DNA of 64,000 nt from Moritella marina ATCC 15381 (GTDB lineage: Bacteria; Pseudomonadota; Gammaproteobacteria; Enterobacterales; Moritellaceae), in contig NZ_CP044399.1 in the NCBI RefSeq assembly GCF_008931805.1, positions 3,087,370-3,151,369 on the forward strand. The letters are read 5' to 3'. Below are positions 10,231 to 19,914 of this stretch, piece by piece. Each line of letters starts with the position of its first letter. Position 1 is the first letter of the stretch. The notes beneath the pieces were generated by a model. It was given only the letters and a program-made list of their open reading frames with translations. It ran no database searches and had not been told where the DNA came from. Made by a program: the position numbers and the translations under genes.

Positions 10231-11364
10231 TTAGGCGTTATGTTTTTCCATCAATTCGATAAAGTGATCGAAAAGAGGAGCTGCATCGTGTGGACCAGGG
10301 CTTGCTTCAGGGTGACCCTGGAAGCTAAATGCCGCTTTGTCAGTACGATGAATACCTTGTAAAGAGTCATCAAATAATGACTTATGTGTCATTACTAGAT
10401 TTTCCGGTAATGTTGTTTGATCAACTGCGAAACCATGGTTCTGCGCCGTAATCATTACTACGTCACGTTCCATGTCTTTTACAGGGTGGTTAGCACCGTG
10501 ATGACCGAACTTCATTTTTAATGTTTTAGCACCACTTGCTAATGCAAGTAATTGGTGGCCTAGACAAATACCAAATACAGGAATGTCTGTTTCTAGAATT
10601 TCTTTGATGGCAGCGATTGCATAATCACACGGCTGTGGATCACCAGGGCCGTTTGATAAGAAAATACCATCTGGATTTAACGCTAATACTTCTTTTGCAG
10701 TTGTTTGCGCAGGTACAACCGTTAGACGGCAACCACGGTCAACTAACATACGTAAGATATTACGCTTAACACCATAATCATAAGCAACAACGTGGAAACG
10801 TGAGTCTGTTGCGTCTGTAGGTAAACCACCTGTTAACGTCCAGCTACCTTGGTTCCATTCGTATGACTCTTTTACAGTCACTTCTTTCGCTAAATCCATG
10901 CCTTTCAGGCCAGGAAATGCTTTAGCAAGCTCTAATGCTTTTGCTTCATCTAAGTTGTCACCAGCGATGATGCAACCCGCTTGCGCGCCTTTTTCACGTA
11001 AGATACGTGTTAGCTTACGTGTATCAATATCAGCGATACCAACAACATTACGTTCTTTTAAATAGTCAGTCAGTGATTGTTGATTACGGAAATTAGAAGT
11101 GATTAACGGAAGGTCTCGAATGATTAGTCCACAAGCATGAACATCTGAAGACTCTGCATCTTCATCATTGGTACCGGTGTTTCCGATATGTGGGTAAGTA
11201 AGAGTAACGATTTGGCGAGAATAGGAAGGATCGGTTAGAATTTCTTGATAACCAGTCATTGAAGTATTAAAAACAACCTCACCTACCGAATGACCTTCTG
11301 CACCGATAGACACACCACGGAATACTGTTCCGTCTTCCAACACCAACAAGGCGATATTACTCAA
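10231..11364 (-). CDS. carA: Carbamoyl-phosphate synthase small (glutaminase) subunit
   Basis: A 377-residue class I glutamine amidotransferase. The nucleophile cysteine is in the motif [14 protein letters not shown] at about residue 265, with a catalytic HPEASPGP near the C-terminus. The N-terminal CarA domain begins [17 protein letters not shown] chose a TTG start at 11364 because a strong GGAGG lies five bases upstream. The longer frame from 11376 would place that site inside the gene. It supplies ammonia to CarB through a tunnel in the heterodimer. dapB lies upstream on the same strand. Confidence 0.95.
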   Translation of the reverse strand: MSNIALLVLEDGTVFRGVSIGAEGHSVGEVVFNTSMTGYQEILTDPSYSRQIVTLTYPHIGNTGTNDEDAESSDVHACGLIIRDLPLITSNFRNQQSLTDYLKERNVVGIADIDTRKLTRILREKGAQAGCIIAGDNLDEAKALELAKAFPGLKGMDLAKEVTVKESYEWNQGSWTLTGGLPTDATDSRFHVVAYDYGVKRNILRMLVDRGCRLTVVPAQTTAKEVLALNPDGIFLSNGPGDPQPCDYAIAAIKEILETDIPVFGICLGHQLLALASGAKTLKMKFGHHGANHPVKDMERDVVMITAQNHGFAVDQTTLPENLVMTHKSLFDDSLQGIHRTDKAAFSFQGHPEASPGPHDAAPLFDHFIELMEKHNA

Positions 11365-11494
11365 GACAACCTCCAAAAAATAGATAGAAAAATAATAAAA
11401 TAAATCAACTATTTACCCCAGGCTGACACACAGCATAGTAATTCGAGACTAAAAAACCAACCTCTGAATTACTAAATTTTGGCAAATTCCGCGC

Positions 11495-11523
11495 ATAATA
11501 CAGAGAAAATAAATGTTGCGCAA
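11495..11523 (-). promoter_or_regulatory. Predicted sigma-70 promoter of carAB
   Basis: On the minus strand, TTGCGC and TATTAT are separated by 17 bases, about 130 bases upstream of the carA start codon. In the leader, ATTCAGA and CGAATTACTAT resemble ARG-box half-sites but are too degenerate to call an ArgR operator. Confidence 0.55.
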
Positions 11524-11552
11524 CTGTTTTATTTTTTGTTTTAAATTTTAAA

Positions 11553-12365
<813 letters not shown>

Positions 12366-12488
12366 TTAGACTTCTCCCTGTGTTGTTCATTAATCAAATA
12401 GTTTATACCCAAGTTACTTCGATGATAACACTCCTCGAAACACATCAACAGAGTCTACTTACGTTTCTCAAGCATAAAAATTTGGCAT

Positions 12489-12525
12489 AAAAAAACCCGC
12501 AATTCTAGGTTCTAGAATGCGGGTT
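12489..12525 (-). terminator. Rho-independent terminator after the 36-residue membrane peptide gene
   Basis: A long stem, AACCCGC-A-ATTCTAG pairing with CTAGAAT-GCGGGTT, has a three-base loop. On the minus strand a run of seven T follows. It lies 22 bases beyond the stop of the small ORF at 12547-12657 and insulates dapB from it. Confidence 0.88.
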
Positions 12526-12546
12526 CATCATACTGAGTATCAGCTA

Positions 12547-12657
12547 TTAACCGAAAATGCCAAATAGACCAGCCCATAAGTGCATTGTTGGTATCGTTAA
12601 AAACACAATCAAAAATACCAGTACATATTTCCAGTTAAAATCGTTATACGTTGCCAT
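12547..12657 (-). CDS. Small single-pass membrane protein (36 residues), unknown function
   Basis: This ORF encodes 36 residues: a polar N-terminus (MATYNDFNWKY), a hydrophobic span (VLVFLIVFLTIP) and a second short hydrophobic stretch with MHLWAGLFGIFG at the C-terminus. It looks like a small inner-membrane peptide. Evidence that it is real includes a dedicated terminator directly after the stop, a spacious upstream region for a promoter, and a soluble-hydrophobic pattern not expected by chance. The ribosome binding site is weak (GGATAATGAG). I do not recognise the family. Its flanks are dapB and fklB, which give no functional clue. Confidence 0.6.
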   Translation of the reverse strand: MATYNDFNWKYVLVFLIVFLTIPTMHLWAGLFGIFG

Positions 12658-12834
12658 TACTCATTATCCATAAATTGATATATATCAATAAATATTACCT
12701 AAATAATCAGTAAACAGCAGTAACTATATTGTAAAAAACATCAATTTATTACTTTGTGAGTAATGCAGATTTGTAATTAAAGTCTATATGCAACACGATA
12801 ATCAGGCTAATTCCGACAAATAACTGTGCATAAA

Positions 12835-12872
12835 AAAACGCCTTGTTCATATCACTATAAACAAGGCGTTTT
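12835..12872 (-). terminator. Rho-independent terminator after fklB
   Basis: A perfect 13-base stem, AAAACGCCTTGTT / AACAAGGCGTTTT, with a 12-base loop starts about 20 bases beyond the fklB stop. Confidence 0.88.
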
Positions 12873-12893
12873 GCTAGTCTGTAATAGGACTGA

Positions 12894-13511
12894 TTAGATG
12901 ATGTCTAATAGTTCTACTTCAAATACTAGAGCTTGGAATGGACCGATTGCAGCGCCTGCGCCCTGTTCGCCATAAGCAAGGTTATGTGGGATAGATAGTT
13001 TAAATTTATCACCAACATTCATTAGTTGTAGTGCTTCAGTCCAACCAGCGATAACGCCGCCAACAGGGAATTCAGCAGGTTGACCACGTTCAACAGAGCT
13101 ATCAAATACAGTGCCGTCAGTTAGCATGCCATGGTAATGAACACGTACTGTAGATTCTGCAGTTGGTTTTTGCTCGATGTCGCCACGTGCAATAACTTCG
13201 AACTGTAGACCAGATTCAGTTACAGTAACTTCTTCACGCTCTGCGTTGGCAGTTAGGAATTTTTCACCTTCAGCAGCGAAGATTTTTGATTTTTCAGCTT
13301 TATCAGCTTCTAATTTTTCATGGATTAGTTGAAAAGCTTGGTTTAGCTCTTCGTTGCTAACTTTGCTTTCTTCACCAGCGAACGCATCTGCAAGACCAGC
13401 TTGAACAGCTGAAATGTCTAGACCTTCGAAAGGGTTAGCAGCAAGCTGTTGACCCATTTGAAGACCAATACCGTAACTACCTTTTTGTTCACTTGTTGCA
13501 AATTCAGACAT
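12894..13511 (-). CDS. fklB: FKBP-type peptidyl-prolyl cis-trans isomerase
   Basis: A 205-residue protein. The N-terminal dimerisation domain begins with SYGIGLQMGQQLA. The C-terminal FKBP domain has VRVHYHGMLTDGTVFDSS, the PAEFPVGGVIAGWTEAL segment and the closing FEVELLDI. It matches E. coli FklB (206 residues) across its length and has no signal peptide, so it is cytoplasmic. The frame is open upstream to 13595, but the ATG at 13511 has GGAAG before it and matches the family start. It catalyses proline isomerisation during folding. Confidence 0.93.
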   Translation of the reverse strand: MSEFATSEQKGSYGIGLQMGQQLAANPFEGLDISAVQAGLADAFAGEESKVSNEELNQAFQLIHEKLEADKAEKSKIFAAEGEKFLTANAEREEVTVTESGLQFEVIARGDIEQKPTAESTVRVHYHGMLTDGTVFDSSVERGQPAEFPVGGVIAGWTEALQLMNVGDKFKLSIPHNLAYGEQGAGAAIGPFQALVFEVELLDII

Positions 13512-13656
13512 AATTAAACTTCCATAATTCTTAATGATAAACACAGTTACTGTGTTGCTTAAATAACTAGGTATGGGCGATTTATACAAAAACAAGGGAG
13601 AAAATAAAAACTTTTTATCTAAATTACAATTCTTCCCTCGAACGAACCGAGAATGA

Positions 13657-14589
13657 CTATTTATAATTCAACAATGCCGCACCACGTACACCGCCTTCAC
13701 CACCAAATGCAGCTTGTTTCAATTGCGGTAATTTCATGTTATCAAATACATACGCTTTTATCTTTTCAGGCAACTGTGAATACAAGGCTTCAAAACGTGC
13801 CAAACCACCACCAAACACCACGACATGTGGATCAAGAACCATGATAAGACTGCCGAGTGCTGCCGCTAAAATGTCTAAAAACACCGTCACTGTTTTTATT
13901 GCGACAGGTTCTTTCGCTTCGTATGCAGCAATAATATCAGGGCCTTTGAGCGCCTGCTCTTCAGTACATGACCCATCAATGTGAACTTTGTAATGTTTAT
14001 ATAACGCTGCCAGACCGGTACCAGAACAATACGTTTCTAAACAAGAATGACCACCACAACCACAATGGGTCAATGGCAGTTCTGGATAACGCTGCAACAT
14101 AGTGCCGGGAATAGCCATATGACCAAATTCGCCAGCGCCAAAATTATGTCCTGACAAAATGGTCTTATTAATGCAGATAGCACCGCCCAAGCCAGTGCCT
14201 AAGGTTACTGCGATGGCGATCTCGGCATCTTCAGCCGCACCTTTAAAACACTCAGAAAGTGCAAAACAGTTGGCATCGTTCTGCACTTTGACATCACGAC
14301 TAATGCGTTTCTGTAAATCAGTTTGTAAATTCTGACCATGCAAGCTAGGTAAATTTGAACAAACTAACGTGTTCGTCTCTGGGTCCATTACACCTGGGTA
14401 GCCAATACCGACCATGCCTTTACAGTCAAACTGCTCATCGGCTTTAAAAATAAAGCTATCGAGTGCATCTAATAACTCTTCATAATCTTCTGTCGGTGCA
14501 GGGATGCGCCCATTAAAAACACACTCAAGTGCCGTGTTATATACCGAAAATTCTATCTTAGTACCGCCAATATCAAAACCGTAATACAT
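13657..14589 (-). CDS. nagK: N-acetylglucosamine kinase (ROK family)
   Basis: A 310-residue sugar kinase. It begins with the ATP-phosphate loop YYGFDIGGTKIEF. The ROK signature includes the zinc site CGCGGHSCLETYCSG at about residue 175 and the catalytic DANCFAL near residue 105. TLGTGLGGAI and GEFGHM are also present. Similarity to E. coli NagK (303 residues) is extensive. It phosphorylates GlcNAc released by cell-wall recycling or chitin breakdown. It stands alone between fklB and dnaJ. Confidence 0.9.
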   Translation of the reverse strand: MYYGFDIGGTKIEFSVYNTALECVFNGRIPAPTEDYEELLDALDSFIFKADEQFDCKGMVGIGYPGVMDPETNTLVCSNLPSLHGQNLQTDLQKRISRDVKVQNDANCFALSECFKGAAEDAEIAIAVTLGTGLGGAICINKTILSGHNFGAGEFGHMAIPGTMLQRYPELPLTHCGCGGHSCLETYCSGTGLAALYKHYKVHIDGSCTEEQALKGPDIIAAYEAKEPVAIKTVTVFLDILAAALGSLIMVLDPHVVVFGGGLARFEALYSQLPEKIKAYVFDNMKLPQLKQAAFGGEGGVRGAALLNYK

Positions 14590-14816
14590 TTAAGCCCCAT
14601 AACCGTTAAATAACAGCAAATTAATTGATGATAATTTTATAAAATATTTATAGTAGTAGTTTATAAAATAGAATGATATTTAGCTGAGTTATATCTGTGT
14701 AATCAATCACACATCCATCATTTATTACCATTTAGAGATACTTTTATTTATTAGAAGATATTTATTAAGCAGTATTTAGCTTTATTAAAAAACAGGCAGG
14801 CTTAAACTGGAGATAT

Positions 14817-14843
14817 AAAAAAGCCGTGATAACATCACGGCTT
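14817..14843 (-). terminator. Rho-independent terminator after dnaJ
   Basis: A perfect ten-base stem, AAGCCGTGAT / ATCACGGCTT, with a three-base loop and a T-run on the minus strand. It lies about 30 bases past the dnaJ stop. Confidence 0.88.
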
Positions 14844-14871
14844 AAAATAGCAAAATCAATAACTCGGCTAA

Positions 14872-15990
14872 CTATTTAGTTAAGTCATCAAAAAAACTTT
14901 TAACACCGTCAAAGAAACCTTCTGATTTAGGCTTATGTTTCTTTGCTGACGCACTGTTTAACGATGTTTCGAATTGCTGTAACAAGTCTTTTTGCTCAGC
15001 ATTAAGCTTAATAGGCGTTTCCAGCGTCACTTTACACAGTAGATCACCAATAGCGCCACCACGTACAGATTTAACGCCTTTACCACGTAGACGGAACATA
15101 CGTCCTGTTTGTGTTTCAGCTGGTACTTTCAATTTAACGCGACCATCTAAAGTCGGCACTTCGATTTCACCGCCAATGGCTGCATAAGTGAAGCTAATTG
15201 GCACTTCACAATAAAGGTTGCTGCCATCACGTTCAAAGATAGCATGCTCGCGCACACTTACTTGCACATACAAATCACCCGGACCTGCATCGCCGGCTTC
15301 ACCTTCGCCCGTTAAACGGATGCGGTCGCCCGTATCAACACCAGCTGGTATTGTTACTTTCAAATCTTTACTGCGTTCGTAACGGCCTTCACCATGACAC
15401 TTACGGCAAGGATCTTTAATGATCTTACCCTTACCGTGACACGTTGGGCACGCTTGGTTTACCGCAAAGAAACCTTGACGCATTTGCACTTGGCCTTGAC
15501 CATGACACGTGCTACAAGTTGCTGCTTTACTACCAGATTTAGCACCTGAACCATTACACACTTCACAATGGCATTGGCTAGGAATACGGATCGTTTTGCT
15601 TACGCCACGAACCGCTTCTTCAAGTGTCAGTTCCATGTTGTAGCGTAAATCACTACCACGCTGAGCGCGCTGTTGACGACCGCGACCACCGCCACCAAAC
15701 ATATCACCGAAAACGTCACCAAAGATATCGCCGAAGTCACCTTGACCGCCGTGTCCACCTTGTTGATTTACGCCAGCGTGACCGTATTGGTCATAAGCGC
15801 CCTTTTTCTGTGAATCATTAAGCACTTCATAAGCTTCTTTAACTTCTTTGAATTGCTCTTCCATCGCTTTATCACCCTTGGTTCTATCTGGGTGAAATTT
15901 CATCGCGAGGCGTTTGTAGGCCTTTTTAACTTCTTTTTCGCTAGCGTCGCGAGAGACACCTAGCACTTCATAGTAATCGCGTTTTGACAT
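14872..15990 (-). CDS. dnaJ: Chaperone DnaJ (Hsp40)
   Basis: A 372-residue type I J-protein. The J domain contains the HPD triad in AMKFHPDRT at about residues 33-35. A glycine/phenylalanine-rich linker follows (about 75-110). The zinc-binding domain has four repeats: [24 protein letters not shown] and CRKCHGEG. Two C-terminal substrate-binding domains follow. It stimulates the DnaK ATPase and delivers unfolded clients. It sits 94 bases downstream of dnaK in the same orientation, with a hairpin in the gap. Confidence 0.98.
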   Translation of the reverse strand: MSKRDYYEVLGVSRDASEKEVKKAYKRLAMKFHPDRTKGDKAMEEQFKEVKEAYEVLNDSQKKGAYDQYGHAGVNQQGGHGGQGDFGDIFGDVFGDMFGGGGRGRQQRAQRGSDLRYNMELTLEEAVRGVSKTIRIPSQCHCEVCNGSGAKSGSKAATCSTCHGQGQVQMRQGFFAVNQACPTCHGKGKIIKDPCRKCHGEGRYERSKDLKVTIPAGVDTGDRIRLTGEGEAGDAGPGDLYVQVSVREHAIFERDGSNLYCEVPISFTYAAIGGEIEVPTLDGRVKLKVPAETQTGRMFRLRGKGVKSVRGGAIGDLLCKVTLETPIKLNAEQKDLLQQFETSLNSASAKKHKPKSEGFFDGVKSFFDDLTK

Positions 15991-16025
15991 AATAACCGCT
16001 TAAAATTAAATAATTTAGATACACG

Positions 16026-16054
16026 AAAGGCGTTGGTGAAGCACCAACGCCTTT
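16026..16054 (-). terminator. Hairpin between dnaK and dnaJ (partial terminator or processing site)
   Basis: A perfect 13-base stem, AAAGGCGTTGGTG / CACCAACGCCTTT, has a three-base loop. On the minus strand only a short A/T stretch follows the stem. A leaky terminator or RNA-stability element is plausible and could lower DnaJ output relative to DnaK. Confidence 0.65.
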
Positions 16055-16084
16055 GCTATTTAAAAAGTAATAACTCAGGCGTTA

Positions 16085-18013
16085 TTATTTTTTGTCGTCT
16101 TTCACTTCTTCGAATTCAGCGTCAACAACATCACCAGCCACATCTTTTTCTTTTGGCTGTTCTGCACCAGCTTCAGCGCCAGCTTGTTGTGCTTGAGCTT
16201 GCTGTTGAGCAATTTCCATCAATTTTTGAGCGGCTTCCATCAACGTTTGAGTTTTAGCTTCAATCGCTTCTTTGTCTTCGCCTTTAATTGCTGTTTCTAG
16301 TTCAACAATCGCTGCTTCGATTTTTTCTTTTTCATCAGCAGGTAGTGCTTCGCCAGCTTCTTCGATTTGCTTACGTGTACCGTGAACCATTGCATCAGCT
16401 TGGTTACGTGCTTGTACTAGCTCTTCGAATTTAGCATCTTCAGCAGAGTTTGCTTCAGCATCACGTACCATTGCTTCTACTTCTTCATCAGAAAGACCAG
16501 AAGACGCTTGGATTGTGATTTTTTGTTCTTTACCAGTATCTTTATCTGTAGCAGATACGTGTAAGATACCATCAGCATCAATATCGAAAGCAACTTCGAT
16601 TTGTGGAATACCACGTTGTGCAGGACGGATACCTTCTAGGTTAAATTGACCTAGTGATTTATTGTCTGCAGCACGTTTACGCTCGCCTTGGATTGCGTGA
16701 ACAGTTACAGCAGCTTGGTTATCTTCAGCTGTTGAGAATGTTTGTGACGCTTTAGTCGGGATAGTTGTGTTTTTCTCGATTAGCTTAGTCATAACACCAC
16801 CCATAGTCTCAATACCTAGAGATAGAGGTGTAACATCTAGAAGAAGTACGTCTGTTTTGTCGCCAGAAAGTACCGCACCTTGAATCGCAGCGCCCATTGC
16901 AACTGCTTCATCAGGGTTCACGTCTTTACGTGCTTCTTTACCGAAGAATTCAGTAACAGCCGCTTGAACCATAGGCATACGCGTTTGGCCACCAACTAGA
17001 ATGATATCGTTGATATCACCAACAGCTAGGTCAGCATCTTGTAATGCGATACGTAGTGGTTCCATTGTTGCTTTAACTAGATCTTCTACAAGAGATTCTA
17101 ATTTAGCACGGGTAACTTTAATGTTTAAATGTTTAGGACCTGATGCATCAGCTGTGATGTAAGGTAAGTTTACATCTGTTTGTTGTGCTGAAGACAGTTC
17201 GATTTTCGCTTTTTCTGCAGCTTCTTTAAGACGTTGCATTGCTAGCGGATCGTTAGTTAGGTCGAAGTTTTGTTCTTTTTTGAATTCTTCTACTAGGTAG
17301 TTGATTAGACGTGTATCGAAATCTTCGCCACCTAGGTGAGTGTCACCGTTAGTTGCTAGTACTTCAAATGTCTTTTCGCCATCCATCTCATCGATTTCGA
17401 TGATAGAGATATCGAATGTACCACCACCAAGGTCGTATACAGCAACAACGCTATCGCCTTTAGCTGTGTTTACGCCATATGCGAATGCAGCAGCAGTTGG
17501 TTCGTTGATGATACGTTTAACTTCAAGACCAGCAATACGACCAGCATCTTTCGTTGCTTGACGTTGTGAATCATTGAAGTAAGCAGGTACAGTGATTACA
17601 GCTTCAGTTACTGCTTCACCTAAATAGTCTTCTGCTGTTTTTTTCATTTTTTTCAAAACTTCAGCAGATACTTGTGGCGGTGCCATTTTTTGGCCTTTCG
17701 CTTCTACCCATGCATCACCATTGTCAGCTTTAACAATGTTGTAAGGCATAATTTTGATGTCACGTTGAATTTCTTCATCTTCAAAGCGACGACCGATCAT
17801 ACGCTTGATTGCAAACAGCGTGTTTTCAGGGTTTGTTACAGCTTGACGTTTTGCAGGCTGACCAACTAAAGTTTCACCATCTGCAGTGTATGCGATGATT
17901 GACGGAGTAGTACGATCACCTTCAGCATTCTCGATTACGCGAGCAGTGTCGCCATCTAAGATTGATACACAAGAGTTAGTTGTACCTAAATCGATACCAA
18001 TGATTCTACCCAT
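16085..18013 (-). CDS. dnaK: Molecular chaperone DnaK (Hsp70)
   Basis: A 642-residue Hsp70. The nucleotide-binding domain opens with [15 protein letters not shown] and contains [13 protein letters not shown] and [13 protein letters not shown]. The substrate-binding domain follows from about residue 390 ([18 protein letters not shown]). The C-terminal helical lid ends in a glutamine/alanine-rich tail and acidic FEEVKDDKK, typical of proteobacterial DnaK. It is preceded by a clear heat-shock promoter and followed by dnaJ. grpE is not in this operon. Confidence 0.99.
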   Translation of the reverse strand: MGRIIGIDLGTTNSCVSILDGDTARVIENAEGDRTTPSIIAYTADGETLVGQPAKRQAVTNPENTLFAIKRMIGRRFEDEEIQRDIKIMPYNIVKADNGDAWVEAKGQKMAPPQVSAEVLKKMKKTAEDYLGEAVTEAVITVPAYFNDSQRQATKDAGRIAGLEVKRIINEPTAAAFAYGVNTAKGDSVVAVYDLGGGTFDISIIEIDEMDGEKTFEVLATNGDTHLGGEDFDTRLINYLVEEFKKEQNFDLTNDPLAMQRLKEAAEKAKIELSSAQQTDVNLPYITADASGPKHLNIKVTRAKLESLVEDLVKATMEPLRIALQDADLAVGDINDIILVGGQTRMPMVQAAVTEFFGKEARKDVNPDEAVAMGAAIQGAVLSGDKTDVLLLDVTPLSLGIETMGGVMTKLIEKNTTIPTKASQTFSTAEDNQAAVTVHAIQGERKRAADNKSLGQFNLEGIRPAQRGIPQIEVAFDIDADGILHVSATDKDTGKEQKITIQASSGLSDEEVEAMVRDAEANSAEDAKFEELVQARNQADAMVHGTRKQIEEAGEALPADEKEKIEAAIVELETAIKGEDKEAIEAKTQTLMEAAQKLMEIAQQQAQAQQAGAEAGAEQPKEKDVAGDVVDAEFEEVKDDKK

Positions 18014-18158
18014 AATCGTAATTCTCCAATAAATACTTCATTTACAAATTTGATACAGAATAAATGGTGACAGATAAAGTAATTTCAAGTCTATTAAAAC
18101 ACTTTGTCTATCACTGACAACCTACGCATTGTAAGGTTATCTCTGCGATTGAAAATAA

Positions 18159-18186
18159 ATATGGGGGCGAAATTTAACGCTTCAAG
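18159..18186 (-). promoter_or_regulatory. Sigma-32 heat-shock promoter of dnaKJ
   Basis: On the minus strand, CTTGAAG is followed after 13 bases by CCCCATAT. This is an almost perfect match to the RpoH consensus (CTTGAAA, spacer 11-16, CCCCATNT). It is about 145 bases upstream of the dnaK start. Confidence 0.9.
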
Positions 18187-18293
18187 CAGAAAAACGAATT
18201 TATTAAAAAAAAATTGAATATATCTGTATAAATTAGCCCAAACAGATTAATTACAGCTGTAAAAACACCGTATTCAAGTCATGTTGCAGCCCG

Positions 18294-19229
18294 TTATTCT
18301 ATAATAAACGTCGCTTTATTTATGATATCACTCGATAACTCAACACCCATTCGCGCTGCAGCATCAAGATTAAGCGAAAGGACAGGTCTCGCAAGGTAAT
18401 CATTGCTACCATTAAACGTATCCCGCTCTTCGGCTAAACGCACTAATAAATCTGCGGTATCACGCCCGACTTGAAAGTAGTCAATATTGTATACGGCAAA
18501 GACACCTTTGTTAATACTACGATGATCTGCGCCAATAAGTGCGACATCATTACGCTCTGCTACAATGACGACCTGTTCCAATTCGGGCATATCCGTAATA
18601 TGGTAAGGTAAATAAATGACATCAACAGCAGACGCTAAGATACGCGTTGCAGCTCTTAATTCATCACTTGTTTCAATATAGTAATAAACGATATGCATGC
18701 CTTTCTGCTCTTGGCGTGCCAAAAATTGCTCTGTGTTAGGCATATCAATGACATTTTTATTAATGATCACACCGAGGGCATTAGTCCCAGGTAATAATTT
18801 TTTGATGAAGTTAATTTCATACTGCTCTGCTAACGGCGTACTAAACTCAGTGATATCTCGATTAATTTCAGTGGCGACCCCCTGCTGGTTAACTAAGGAA
18901 ATGAAAGGATGATGTTCGGAGGTAGAAATAATGACATTAACATCTGATGATTTGACTTTGCCTTTATTATTGACCCAAGTGAGGTTAGTACCAGCCACAT
19001 AACCTTTTCGAGAAAGCTCCGATTGTAACCCTGACTGCACATGCTCTGCGACAATGTTCGAATCCAACGCCGATATAGCGACGCGTAGCTGACTTGCTTG
19101 AGTCTCAGCAACTGAAAGTAAATAAAGTAAACCTATTAAAAGTATTGAGCTTGGTGTGCCAAGATGCCGAGATGTACGATGTGGAAAATGAAATAGGTGT
19201 GATCGTTCCATGATATAACCTGCTCGCAT
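18294..19229 (-). CDS. ABC transporter substrate-binding protein family (ABC_sub_bind-like)
   Basis: About 311 residues, with an N-terminal membrane/signal segment (SSILLIGLLYLLSVAETQAS) and a mature part starting near QLRVAISALDSNIV. The body resembles the ABC_sub_bind family. Seen are a two-lobe pattern with GTNALGVIINKNVID at the hinge, VIYLPYHITDMPELEQV, and NIDYFQVGRDTADLLVRL near the end. No permease or ATPase gene is adjacent, so it may act as a sensor partner rather than a transporter part. The ATG at 19229 is chosen because AAGGA lies seven bases upstream; the frame is open to 19286. Confidence 0.72.
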   Translation of the reverse strand: MRAGYIMERSHLFHFPHRTSRHLGTPSSILLIGLLYLLSVAETQASQLRVAISALDSNIVAEHVQSGLQSELSRKGYVAGTNLTWVNNKGKVKSSDVNVIISTSEHHPFISLVNQQGVATEINRDITEFSTPLAEQYEINFIKKLLPGTNALGVIINKNVIDMPNTEQFLARQEQKGMHIVYYYIETSDELRAATRILASAVDVIYLPYHITDMPELEQVVIVAERNDVALIGADHRSINKGVFAVYNIDYFQVGRDTADLLVRLAEERDTFNGSNDYLARPVLSLNLDAAARMGVELSSDIINKATFIIE

Positions 19230-19403
19230 TATGCTTTCCTTAGCTAATGAATACTGACGAGATGGGCCAACCAATTTAGCACACAATGTTTTGCTAAATA
19301 ATGCAATGCATCACATTTCCCCATACCTAAAAATAGTTTACTATCAAGCATATAATAATAAGTTATCAACGAATAACGAAACCAATAGCAATAAGGAAGT
19401 AAG

Positions 19404-19865
19404 ATGTTCTGGAGCAAAACACTAAAATTAGCAGGTTTAACATCATTAATGATGTTTACCACAGCGCAAGCCGCTACGTTTGATAAACCTGAGACAGATA
19501 TTACATATCGCCAATCAGCATTAACCATGATCGCAATTAATTTTTCCGACATGGCTGATATGGTTAAAGGTAAAAAAGAATGGAATGACGCCGCATTTCA
19601 ATTACGCTCAGAACAGCTTGCGCAATTAATACCGATGGCTCAACACGGTTTTAGCTCAAGCGATAGCCAAACTGGAGAGACTAAAGCTAAAGCTGCGATC
19701 TGGACAGATGCGGCTGGCTTTGAAGCTAAATTTAGTCAATTTAGTAAAGATGCGCAAAACTTAGCGACCGTTGCCAAAGAAGGCAATCGTGGTGACATCA
19801 AAAAAGCATTTGGTCAAACCGCAAAAAATTGTAAATCTTGCCATAGCGATTACAAATCAAAATAA
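19404..19865 (+). CDS. Cytochrome c'
   Basis: A 153-residue periplasmic haem protein. A signal peptide ends at AQAATF. The body is a predicted four-helix bundle, and the single C-terminal haem site CKSCHSDYK is 8 residues from the end, as in class II cytochromes c. Such proteins bind NO and CO in Proteobacteria. A strong AAGGAAG precedes the ATG. It is a single gene ending at a strong terminator. A cytochrome b561 gene of the kind often paired with cytochrome c' lies 5 kb away. Confidence 0.9.
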   Translation: MFWSKTLKLAGLTSLMMFTTAQAATFDKPETDITYRQSALTMIAINFSDMADMVKGKKEWNDAAFQLRSEQLAQLIPMAQHGFSSSDSQTGETKAKAAIWTDAAGFEAKFSQFSKDAQNLATVAKEGNRGDIKKAFGQTAKNCKSCHSDYKSK

Positions 19866-19880
19866 TCCCCTATGTATATA

Positions 19881-19914
19881 AAAAGGCGAACAATATGATT
19901 GTTCGCCTTTTTTT
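19881..19914. terminator. Bidirectional terminator between cytochrome c' and the hybrid histidine kinase
   Basis: A perfect 14-base stem, AAAAGGCGAACAAT / ATTGTTCGCCTTTT, with a three-base loop is followed by T-runs. It serves two convergent genes and overlaps the kinase stop codon. Confidence 0.9.

Noticed and set aside
11405-11494. ArgR operator in the carA leader
   Set aside because: Only degenerate half-sites are visible.
16026-16054. dnaK-dnaJ hairpin as proof of two separate operons
   Set aside because: No promoter is seen between the genes and the U-tract is poor, so I treat it as a partial terminator or processing site.
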